The position numbers were made by a program, and so were the translations under genes. Positions 26,768 through 34,559 of a stretch of DNA of 64,000 nt are shown piece by piece (position 1 is the stretch's first letter; each line of letters opens with the position of its first letter). The notes under the pieces were generated by a model. It was not told the origin of the DNA. It ran no database searches and was given only the letters and a program-made list of their open reading frames with translations. Source of the DNA: Mesorhizobium sp. (GTDB lineage: Bacteria > Pseudomonadota > Alphaproteobacteria > Rhizobiales > Rhizobiaceae); assembly GCF_005063415.1 (NCBI RefSeq), contig NZ_SUEG01000003.1:1-64000 (forward strand), written 5' to 3'.

Positions 26768-28477
26768 GTTTGGCTTGTCCGGACGCGGGAAGGGCCGGAT
26801 CACATTTGCCAGAACGTCTTCGCGCGAGCCGAACGAATGGAGCATCCCGTTCGACAGGACGAGTACCTGATCGATGTTGACGAGAGCGGAGGGGCGATGC
26901 GCAACGACGATCACGATACCGCCGCGCTGACGCACTGCCAGGATTGCGCCGGCCAAAGCAGCATCGCCGTCTGCATCCAGATTGGAATTTGGTTCGTCAA
27001 GAACGACGAGGAATGGATCGCCGTAAAGTGCCCTGGCAAGCCCGACGAGCTGCCTCTGCCCAGCCGAAAGGGCCGCGCCGCCTTCTCCGATGCGTGTTTG
27101 AAAACCCTGCGGAAGACGCATGATCATCTTGTCCACGCCCGCAGTCTTGGCAGCTGCCAGCACGCCTTTTGCGTCGCTTTTGCCGCCGAACCTCGAAATA
27201 TTGTCGGCGATCGTCCCGTCGAACAGCTCAACGTCTTGTGGCAGGTAGCCAATATGAATGCCGAGCAGTTCTGAATTCCACTGATCGAGCGAGGCGCCGT
27301 CCAATCTTACCGTGCCACGAAGCGGCTTCCATGCCCCGACCAAAGCGCGCACGAGCGTGGTCTTGCCGGAGCCGCTCGGGCCGACGACCGCCAACCCTGC
27401 GCCTCTCGCCAAGCGGAAGCTTACATTGAAGATGGTTGGCTTCTGCAGACTTGGTGGCGCGACGGTCAATTCTTCGACCGCAAGCTCCGCCTTTGGGCGC
27501 GGCAGTTCCATTGTCTCTTGCTGGCTAGCAAAGGCATCCAGTGCTGCCGCCAGCTCGGAATAGCTTTTGCGGGTTGCCAGAAACCCCCTCCAGTTTGCGA
27601 TGGCCACATCGACCGGCGCCAGTGAGCGGCCCAGCAAAATGGACGATGCGATGATCACGCCCGGCGAGGCTTCGCCCCCGATCACAAGGTAGGCACCAAG
27701 CCCCAGCACACATGATTGCAAGGCCATTCGAAGCGTCTTCGACAGGGAGCTCGCTGCGCCGACGACATCGGAAAGCCGTTCCTGGTTCTTCAGATAAAGA
27801 TGACTGACCTCGTTCCAGCGCCGGCTAAGCGGAGCGGACAGGCCCATCGCCTGAACAACCTCTGCGTTGCGGCGGCCGGAATCGGCCAGAAGCCGCTGTG
27901 CTACGAGTGTTTCAGATGCACGAGCCGCGGGTTTGCGGCCGATGATCTCGGCAACCACCGTCAAAAACACAACGGCGCATGCGCCGAGCGTTGCCAGCAC
28001 ACCAAGCGCCGGGTGCAGCAAATAGATGACCACCATGTAAAATGGTATCCAGGGAGCATCGAATAGGACTGTCGGCCCCAGTCCGGAAAGAAAGCCACGT
28101 AGCTGGTCCAGATCACGAAGCGGGTGTACGCGGTTCGCATCCGGCCCGGCGACGAGGGGCAGGGAAAGTGAGGCTGCGAACGCCTTTTGCTGAAGATTTT
28201 TATGCAGGCGGCTGCCGATGCGGACCAACAGGCGAAGCCTCACGAAATCGAGGAGCCCATAGGCCGCGTAAAGTCCCAGCATCCCGACTGTAAATCCGAT
28301 AAGAGTCGGCACGCTCTGCGAAGGCAGCACGCGGTCGTAGACCTGGAGCATGTAGACGGAGCCGGTCAAGGCGAGGATATTTATCAATCCGGAGAAAACG
28401 CCTACGCCAACGAGGCCGTGCACACAGCCGAACATTGCGGAGCGTAGATCGAGCGAGCGCCCTTTGGTTGACTTCAT
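26726..28477 (-). CDS. PrsD-like type I secretion ABC transporter
   Basis: A 583-residue fused permease-ATPase. The N-terminal part has about six membrane helices (GVFSGLINILALTGSVYMLQ, then VYDRVLPSQSVPTLIGFT), the PrtD/PrsD/HasD signature. The ATPase has Walker A GPSGSGKTT, signature LSAGQRQLVGLARAL and Walker B LVVLDEPNSNLD; there is no N-terminal C39 peptidase-like domain. In rhizobia, PrsD/PrsE secrete RTX glycanases and calcium-binding proteins that cut or bind exopolysaccharide, which fits the neighbouring EPS genes and the RTX-type gene at 1-253. It is first in its operon, with a promoter probably in the 400-bp region upstream. Confidence 0.9.
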   Translation of the reverse strand: MKSTKGRSLDLRSAMFGCVHGLVGVGVFSGLINILALTGSVYMLQVYDRVLPSQSVPTLIGFTVGMLGLYAAYGLLDFVRLRLLVRIGSRLHKNLQQKAFAASLSLPLVAGPDANRVHPLRDLDQLRGFLSGLGPTVLFDAPWIPFYMVVIYLLHPALGVLATLGACAVVFLTVVAEIIGRKPAARASETLVAQRLLADSGRRNAEVVQAMGLSAPLSRRWNEVSHLYLKNQERLSDVVGAASSLSKTLRMALQSCVLGLGAYLVIGGEASPGVIIASSILLGRSLAPVDVAIANWRGFLATRKSYSELAAALDAFASQQETMELPRPKAELAVEELTVAPPSLQKPTIFNVSFRLARGAGLAVVGPSGSGKTTLVRALVGAWKPLRGTVRLDGASLDQWNSELLGIHIGYLPQDVELFDGTIADNISRFGGKSDAKGVLAAAKTAGVDKMIMRLPQGFQTRIGEGGAALSAGQRQLVGLARALYGDPFLVVLDEPNSNLDADGDAALAGAILAVRQRGGIVIVVAHRPSALVNIDQVLVLSNGMLHSFGSREDVLANVIRPFPRPDKPNIVVPLQHGASGHA

Positions 28478-28883
28478 GATGTGCGCTCGTTGACGCGAAA
28501 TTGCCGCGCAATCTCGTCGGTTCTTTCGATGAGGGACAAACTTTAACCTTCCGGGAAGCAGCAGCCCCGCCCCGCTGCTGGAACATTACGAATTGCTTAC
28601 ATACGTGCCTTCTTTGATTAAAATGTAGCAAAATCGTGACGCCAGGCTGAAAATTCGGCAACTGGCTCGCCAGGCTGGGGATAACCGGGTCGAGTAAGGA
28701 GATATTCCTAATCATGACACGGCGCAGAAGCTTATGGTCATCTTCGTAGCATCAAGGCTTCAAAGCGTCTGGGGAGGGATGGGTTTTGATTTTGTCGATC
28801 GAGAGCTAAACGATTTTGAGATACACTTCATCGGTACGCCATTGTCGGCCACCAACGCCGGCTAATACGGGGAGGCGAGTGTC
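28478..28883. other. Divergent promoter region
   Basis: About 400 bp between the PrsD-like gene (-) and the PrmC-like gene (+). A GC-rich stem-loop (CAGCAGC at 28559, GCTGCTG at 28574) lies here without a T-tract. No gene is seen. Confidence 0.5.
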
Positions 28884-29576
28884 GTGAGCGAAGAGATCAA
28901 TGTCGCCGATGCCTATGGCAGGGGCCGCAGTACCTTCATGGGATTGCAATTGCTGGTCTCGCCCGGTGCGCTTGTTCCTCGGCCGGAAACGGAACTGCTC
29001 GGCAAGGCCGCTCTCGATGTTCTGAGCCAACTGAACTTGCCGGTACCTCGCGTTGTCGACATGTGCTGTGGGGCGGGTAATCTGGCGTGCGCCATCGCAC
29101 ACCACGCTCCCACCGCGCGCGTGTGGGCAAGCGATCTTACCGACGGATGCGTGGAGGTCGCGCGCCGCAACGTCATCCATCTTGATATGGAGGAGCGGGT
29201 AACGGTGCTTCAGGGCGACTTATTCAGCGCCTTCTCCGGCCTGGAGCTTGACGGCACGATCGACGTGATCGTTTGCAACCCGCCCTACATTTCGGAAAAA
29301 CGGCTCGAGGGCGACCGTTCGCATCTGGTCGAACTCGAGCCGCGTGAAGCGTTCGCAGCCGGCCCCTACGGCCTGAGCATCCATATGCGGGTGCTCAAGG
29401 AGGCGCCGCGATATTTGCGGCGCGGAGGCATCCTGCTTTTCGAGGTCGGGCTTGGCCAGGACCGACAGGTCATGAGTTTGCTCGAGCGTTCCAAGGCCTA
29501 TGAGAGTATCCGGGCAGTTACCAATCCAGCCGGCGAGGGCAGGGTGGTTGTGGGACATACAAAGGCGCAGGCATAA
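28884..29576 (+). CDS. HemK/PrmC-like methyltransferase lacking the usual N-terminal domain
   Basis: A 230-residue class I methyltransferase. The SAM site is VVDMCCGAGNLACAIA (residues 57-72) and the catalytic motif is NPPY (132-135), as in glutamine-N5 methyltransferases of the HemK/PrmC type. Housekeeping PrmC has about 70-80 extra N-terminal residues that hold the release factor; here the protein begins just before the RPETE loop (residues 33-37). The GTG at 28884 has a strong GGGGAGG site, so the short form looks genuine. It is divergent from or convergent with no housekeeping partner and sits next to a carrier-protein operon, which suggests methylation of a pathway intermediate. The substrate is unknown. 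Confidence 0.75.
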   Translation: MSEEINVADAYGRGRSTFMGLQLLVSPGALVPRPETELLGKAALDVLSQLNLPVPRVVDMCCGAGNLACAIAHHAPTARVWASDLTDGCVEVARRNVIHLDMEERVTVLQGDLFSAFSGLELDGTIDVIVCNPPYISEKRLEGDRSHLVELEPREAFAAGPYGLSIHMRVLKEAPRYLRRGGILLFEVGLGQDRQVMSLLERSKAYESIRAVTNPAGEGRVVVGHTKAQA

Positions 29577-29659
29577 GCACTACAGTCGCGGCAGGCTTCA
29601 GACACGCTGTCGCGGCTTAACGGCCGGGGACTTGAAACAGAGCTGCGAGGTTTCGGGAA

Positions 29660-29926
29660 TCAGTTTCTCTTGCGCATGACGTATTGCGCAATTCCCTGGA
29701 TGGAATCGAGGTTCTCGGGCAGCAGCTCGCTGTCTTCGACCGTGATGCCGAAGGTCTCCTCGATGAAGCCGATAACCTCAAGCACCCCCGTCGAGTCCAC
29801 GATGCCCTGGTCGAGAAGCGAGGTGTCGCTCTCCAGGCTCTCCGGATCGGCTATATAGAAATTCGAGGCCAGGAAAGCGCGAATTTGTTCGCTGCAGGTA
29901 TCGGTTCTATCCTTGGTAGATAACAT
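29660..29926 (-). CDS. Stand-alone acyl/peptidyl carrier protein
   Basis: An 88-residue carrier protein. Ser45 in GIVDSTGVLEVI is the site for the phosphopantetheine arm; helix 2 and helix 3 (IEETFGITVEDSELLPENLDSI) follow the ACP pattern. The start at 29926 has GGAGG at good distance; a longer frame upstream is an overlap artefact. It is the last gene of the - strand operon, directly after the adenylate-forming ligase that probably loads it. Housekeeping AcpP has a DSL motif, so DST marks this as a specialised carrier. Confidence 0.85.
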   Translation of the reverse strand: MLSTKDRTDTCSEQIRAFLASNFYIADPESLESDTSLLDQGIVDSTGVLEVIGFIEETFGITVEDSELLPENLDSIQGIAQYVMRKRN

Positions 29927-29982
29927 TGATTTCGCCTCCGGTACAAAAGATGAATGCTGATCAACTTCGCCCTGGTACCGAC

Positions 29983-31536
29983 TCATGACAGGGCCGTTTT
30001 TTTGAGTTTGCCCGTGTCGGTCATCGGCAGACTGGGTACGATGACGATGGACTTCGGAACCATGAAGTTTTCCAGCCGTCTCTGGCACTCTTTCTGCAAC
30101 TGCTTTTCGCCGATCATGCTTCCCTGCTCCATCACGACAAACGCCTTCACTGCTTGCCCGAGCAGCTCGTCCGGAACGCCGATGACCGCGGCTTCCCGTA
30201 CGCCCGCAATGTTCATCAGCACGTTTTCCACCTCCTTCGGCGCTATCTTCTCTCCGCGCGATTTTATGATCTCGTCGCCGCGACCGACAAAGTAGAGGTA
30301 GCCCTCGGCGTCCATCCGGCAGTAGTCGCCCGTGTACAGGACCTGCTCACCCGGCAGAGGACCGGGCTTGAGCTTCCTGGCTGTCGCCTCCGGCTTGCCC
30401 CAATAGCCCTTCATCACCGTCGCTCCGCGGATGACGAGCTGACCAACGACGCCGGGGCCGACCCGCCTGTCATGCTCGTCGACAATCCACATTTCCGTAT
30501 TGGGGATGGCGATCCCGACGCTCAACGGCTTTCGCTCCAGATCGTCCGGCGGCAGGTAAGTGCAGCGCTTGCATTCGGTAAGGCCGTACATCGAATAGAT
30601 ACGGGCGCCAGAAAACAGCTCCTGAAGCAGGAGAATGTGCTTGAGCGGCAGGGCGGCCGCAGTGTTGGTGACGTAGCGAATGCTCGAAAAATCCTGATCC
30701 CTGAGAGACTTGAGCTCCCCGAGTGCGGCAAAGATGGTCGGTACGCCGGGAAAACCCGTCACCCTCTCTTGCTTGATCAGCCCAAGGATCTGCGCCGGGA
30801 AGGCGAACGAACGCTCAAGCACGAGGCGGGCGCCGGCGCCGAATGCCATGATCATCTGGTAAAGACCGTAGTCGAAGGCGAGGGGCAGGACGTTGAGGAT
30901 CACCTCGTCCTCGGCAAGCGCCAGGTATGAGGAAATCGAGGCGCACGCGGCAATCATGTTTCGGTGCGTCAGCATCACGCCCTTGGGTTCGCCCGTCGAG
31001 CCGGACGTATAAATGATCGCAGCGAGATCGATATCGATGCAGCGGCGCGCGGGCGGCGTGCTGCGGGCTGCCGCGACCGCAGTATCCCAGCGCACAGCAT
31101 GCGGCAGTTCTTGCAGGTCGTTGCGTTCGATCGGTCCGGAGACGATCATGCGGCGCAACGATGGGCAATTCCGCGCCGGCTCCCTGAAAATCGAGTGCAG
31201 GTGTTTGTCGGTGATCAATGCCGTCGGGCGGCAATCGTTGAGCAGATAATCAAGCTTGTCGCTTTTGGTGAGCGGATTGACGATGCACACCACGGCGTTG
31301 GCCTTGAGCACCGCCCAGAACGCAACGACAGCCTCGACAGTGTTGTCGGCGAAGATCACCACCCGATCGCCACGTGTGATTCCAGCCTCGGTCAAATTAT
31401 GCGCTATGGCGTTCGAGCGCATATCGAGATCGCCATAGGTGACACGTTGGTTGCCGCACACCAGGGCCACCTTGCCGCCGAGCCGGCTGGCAGAGTGGGT
31501 GAGATAGTCGTGCAGGAGCGGTACGGCGCCATGCAT
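29983..31536 (-). CDS. Acyl-adenylate-forming ligase (AMP-dependent synthetase)
   Basis: A 517-residue ANL-superfamily enzyme. The phosphate loop is YTSGSTGEPKGVMLTH (about residues 173-188), followed by the adenine motif YGLTE, the hinge TGDYCRMDAEGYLYFVGRGD and the C-terminal catalytic Lys in DTGKLKK. It activates a carboxylic acid as AMP ester and hands it to CoA or, more likely here, to the adjacent carrier protein. The ATG at 31536 overlaps the AsnB stop by one base (TGATG). Ligases of this type with a small ACP and an AsnB homologue also occur in exosortase A-associated EPS loci; no exosortase gene is present in this window. Confidence 0.85.
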   Translation of the reverse strand: MHGAVPLLHDYLTHSASRLGGKVALVCGNQRVTYGDLDMRSNAIAHNLTEAGITRGDRVVIFADNTVEAVVAFWAVLKANAVVCIVNPLTKSDKLDYLLNDCRPTALITDKHLHSIFREPARNCPSLRRMIVSGPIERNDLQELPHAVRWDTAVAAARSTPPARRCIDIDLAAIIYTSGSTGEPKGVMLTHRNMIAACASISSYLALAEDEVILNVLPLAFDYGLYQMIMAFGAGARLVLERSFAFPAQILGLIKQERVTGFPGVPTIFAALGELKSLRDQDFSSIRYVTNTAAALPLKHILLLQELFSGARIYSMYGLTECKRCTYLPPDDLERKPLSVGIAIPNTEMWIVDEHDRRVGPGVVGQLVIRGATVMKGYWGKPEATARKLKPGPLPGEQVLYTGDYCRMDAEGYLYFVGRGDEIIKSRGEKIAPKEVENVLMNIAGVREAAVIGVPDELLGQAVKAFVVMEQGSMIGEKQLQKECQRRLENFMVPKSIVIVPSLPMTDTGKLKKTALS

Positions 31537-33557
31537 CACGCGAGCACCTCTTCGCGACGCACGCGGTCGATATCGATGCTGAGGTTGAGCGTGCGAGCCC
31601 CACTTGGCCGGCTCGCGATAAATTGCTGATGGAGAAGCTGCGTCGACAGCACCCCGACCAGCGCCATATTGTCGGAGTTGGACAGGTCGCCGCCGCCGGC
31701 GCTGGCCTGGCACTTGCTCAGGAGCCGGGTAACCGACTTAGGATCGAAGACGTTCGCTTCGCGCAGCGCGGGCTCCGAAAGTGCTTCGCGAATGTAGGCC
31801 GGAGCGCCATCTGCGACGAAGCAAAGCGCGTTGGGGGCCCGGTAAGGCTGCTTCTTGCGGGTGACGATTTCCGACGGCACGATCGGTTGCGCCACGCGCT
31901 TCAGCACATGCTTTTCATCGAGCACGCGCAGCTTGTAGGCGGCCGGAAGCGAATTCGCGAGCCTCACGAGTCCATGATCGAGGAACGGGAAGCGCCCCTC
32001 GACGGAATGAGCCATCAGCATTCTGTCCCCTTGTGAGGAAAGCAGGTACCCCGACATCAGCGTCTGGATCTCGATATACTGGTCCTGCGCAAGAGAGCCC
32101 CATCGCGAAAACTCCGGTGGCAGGCGGGCAAGCAGCTCGGACACGGCGTTGCGGCGCTCCGTTTGGGTGCGCATGTCTGCCGAAAACAGCCGCTTGATGG
32201 CGCTTGTTGTACGCCAGCGCGTGCCATGCGCAAAACCAGGCGCGTCACAGGCGTGGATGTCGCGCCCGAAGAACTGGCGTGCCATCGCCTGCTGCTGCAC
32301 CGGCGAGCGGCTGAGATAGGGATAGAGGCGCTCCAGCAGCCGGGAGCGTCGCGTCGAGGCGGGCTGGCGTCCCCAGAAGCGGCGGACCTTGCCCTCGCGG
32401 AACAAATCGTAGCCCGCGAACATTTCGTCGGCCCCTTCGCCGGTCAGCACGACCTTGATGCCATGCTGGCGCACCAGTCTCGAGAGCAGGAACAGTGGCG
32501 CCGGCGCGGTCCTAAGGATTGGCCGCTCGGTGTGGTAGATCACCTCAGGAAAGATGCCAGCGATATCGCTGCGCGAAACAACCACCTCATGGTGGTCACT
32601 GCCGGCCACGCCGGCAACCAGGCGCTGGAAATGCGTCTCATCATACTCGGCGTCGGCAAAACGCAGCGAGAAGGTCTGGAAGCGCTCGCCCGCGAAGCGT
32701 CTCCCCAGCGTGGCGACCAGTGAGCTGTCGAGCCCGCCGGACAAATAGCAGCCGACCGGCACGTCGGCGCGTACTATCCTGAGCGCCGTCGCGGCCTCCA
32801 GGGCGCTGCGCACTTCCTCCACCGCGTCATCAAGCGAGCCGCTGAATTCATCATCGCCGGGTGCGCCAACCTCTGGATAGCCAGGCTTCCAAAAAGCCCG
32901 CTCGCGAACGACGCCGCTGTCATAAATGCGGACATGCCCTGGCGTGAGTTCGCTTACTCCTCCAAACACGCCTTGTGGCGGCGCGACAGTCCAAAGTGTA
33001 AAAGTCTGATCGATGCCGGCTGGATCGAAGGCGCGGGGTATGTCCGCATCGGCCGCGAAAATGGCCTTCACCTCGCTGGCGAAGTAAAGCCGTCCGCCAT
33101 GCTCGCAAAAGTGCAGCGGGCAGATGCCGAACCGATCCCGCGACAAGACGAGACGACCCGCCACGGAGTCCCAGATGGCGACTGCCCACTGCCCATTCAT
33201 TCGTTCGAAGGCGGCCTCGCCCCAGGCATGATAGGCATGGACGATGACCTCGGTGTCGCTGCGTGTGCGGAAGCGATAGCCGAGCGCGACCAGGTCTTGT
33301 CGCAGCTCGACGTAATTGAAGATTTCGCCGTTGAAGACGATCCACATTGTGTCGCCCGCGCCGGCGAGTGGCTGCTGGCCGCTCGCGAGATCGATGACGG
33401 ACAGGCGGGCATGCGCCAATCCCGCGCGTCTGTCCCGGTAAAGGCCGCGCTCGTCCGGGCCGCGATGCGCCAGCGCGCCCACCATGCGCAGCAGCGCATC
33501 CCGGGAAGGAGGCGCCGCGGCGGTGCTCAGCGACACAATTCCGGCGATGCCGCACAT
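31536..33557 (-). CDS. AsnB-like glutamine-hydrolysing amidotransferase of a biosynthetic operon
   Basis: A 673-residue asparagine-synthetase-type protein. MCGIAG exposes catalytic Cys2; HRGPDE and NGEIFNY complete the glutaminase domain. The synthetase domain has PP-loop LSGGLDSS near residue 275, LTGEGADEMFAGY, and a further 250 residues containing EGRFPFLDH. It differs clearly from the AsnB-like protein at 5.1-7.1 kb. Family members can make free asparagine, amidate sugars, or close lactam or amide bonds in secondary metabolism. The tight coupling to an adenylate ligase on one side and a NadE-like enzyme 22 bp upstream favours a pathway-specific amide-forming role. Confidence 0.85.
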   Translation of the reverse strand: MCGIAGIVSLSTAAAPPSRDALLRMVGALAHRGPDERGLYRDRRAGLAHARLSVIDLASGQQPLAGAGDTMWIVFNGEIFNYVELRQDLVALGYRFRTRSDTEVIVHAYHAWGEAAFERMNGQWAVAIWDSVAGRLVLSRDRFGICPLHFCEHGGRLYFASEVKAIFAADADIPRAFDPAGIDQTFTLWTVAPPQGVFGGVSELTPGHVRIYDSGVVRERAFWKPGYPEVGAPGDDEFSGSLDDAVEEVRSALEAATALRIVRADVPVGCYLSGGLDSSLVATLGRRFAGERFQTFSLRFADAEYDETHFQRLVAGVAGSDHHEVVVSRSDIAGIFPEVIYHTERPILRTAPAPLFLLSRLVRQHGIKVVLTGEGADEMFAGYDLFREGKVRRFWGRQPASTRRSRLLERLYPYLSRSPVQQQAMARQFFGRDIHACDAPGFAHGTRWRTTSAIKRLFSADMRTQTERRNAVSELLARLPPEFSRWGSLAQDQYIEIQTLMSGYLLSSQGDRMLMAHSVEGRFPFLDHGLVRLANSLPAAYKLRVLDEKHVLKRVAQPIVPSEIVTRKKQPYRAPNALCFVADGAPAYIREALSEPALREANVFDPKSVTRLLSKCQASAGGGDLSNSDNMALVGVLSTQLLHQQFIASRPSGARTLNLSIDIDRVRREEVLA

Positions 33558-33579
33558 CGCCTAGCCCTCGCCCATTGAA

Positions 33580-34533
33580 CTAGCCCTCGCCCATTGAAGA
33601 GGACACCAACGGCCGCGCGTGAAGATAACGTGCGGCGCGCCGCTTGCTGTCGATATCCTTGAAAACCTTCTGAACCTGCACCACGGTGAGGCCGGTGGCC
33701 TCAGCGACGTCTTCGTTGGCAATCCCGTGGTTCAAGCCGTAGAGGCACAGATCCATCAGATAATAAGGAAGCGCGAAGTAGAACTCCTCCTGACTCTGCG
33801 CCAGCGAGAAGGTGTCCGTGGTGGGCGGTCTGCGCCGGACCTCTTCCTCCACCCCAAGATATTCGGCCAACTGGTAGACCTGGGTCTTGTAGAGGTGAAC
33901 GATTGGCATCAGGTCGGCAATTCCGTCGCCCTGCTTGACGAAGAAGCCCTGGTCGTACTCCAGGCGGTTCGGCGTGCCCGCTACTGCGTAGTTGAGGCGG
34001 TCGGCATGGTAGTATTCGGTCATCTTGCGCAGGCGCTGCTTGTAATTGGTTGCAGCGACGATCTGCAGGTAGGCGGCCGACGGCAGACGCACCGTGTCGG
34101 TCTTGCCTTCAGGGTCCTGAACCGTGAGGCGCGTGATGTTGAGACCGTTACTCTCGAGAACCGAGGCGAGCACCAGCTTGCATTTCCAGCCGTCCCCATA
34201 TTCGGGAACGACAGTCTGGATTGCTTCCGTCTGCCGTCTATAGGCGCCGATCGCTTCAAGGGCCGGCGTTATATCCTCCAGGATCGTATCGATACCAAGC
34301 TGTGCGGCAACAGTGCGGCCGAGCCTTAGCGAGTCGCCGGAGGAATGGCGCTCCGGCATGAATATCCCGAGGACCTTGTCTTTCCCAAAGGCGCGAACAC
34401 ACAACGCCGCGACGACTGAGCTGTCGATGCCGCCTGAGAGGCCGACAACCACCCCTCGACGTCGCAGCGTGCCAAAGACCTGCTGGCACAAGATCTGGAC
34501 GATGCGATCGACTTCCGCGCCAGCGTCCAGCAC
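33580..34533 (-). CDS. NadE-like PP-loop ATP pyrophosphatase/amide synthase
   Basis: A protein of about 317 residues homologous to NAD synthetase. PP-loop GLSGGIDSS is at about residues 28-36; GTPNRLEYDQGFFVKQGDGIADLMPIVHLYK is changed from the usual GTSNKSE/TKYGDGAAD pattern (residues 140-180). I placed the start at the GTG at 34533 because AAGGA lies seven bases upstream and no ATG is available; the longer frame to 34812 overlaps the NRPS-like gene. NadE converts nicotinate adenine dinucleotide to NAD; inside this operon it may instead use ammonia to amidate another adenylated acid. A plain housekeeping NAD synthase cannot be ruled out. Confidence 0.75.
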   Translation of the reverse strand: MLDAGAEVDRIVQILCQQVFGTLRRRGVVVGLSGGIDSSVVAALCVRAFGKDKVLGIFMPERHSSGDSLRLGRTVAAQLGIDTILEDITPALEAIGAYRRQTEAIQTVVPEYGDGWKCKLVLASVLESNGLNITRLTVQDPEGKTDTVRLPSAAYLQIVAATNYKQRLRKMTEYYHADRLNYAVAGTPNRLEYDQGFFVKQGDGIADLMPIVHLYKTQVYQLAEYLGVEEEVRRRPPTTDTFSLAQSQEEFYFALPYYLMDLCLYGLNHGIANEDVAEATGLTVVQVQKVFKDIDSKRRAARYLHARPLVSSSMGEG

Positions 34534-34559
34534 CAGCGCGTCCTTGCCGAATGTTGAGA

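Noticed and set aside
28559-28580. GC-rich stem-loop as terminator
   Set aside because: No T-tract and it lies in a divergent promoter region, not after a gene.
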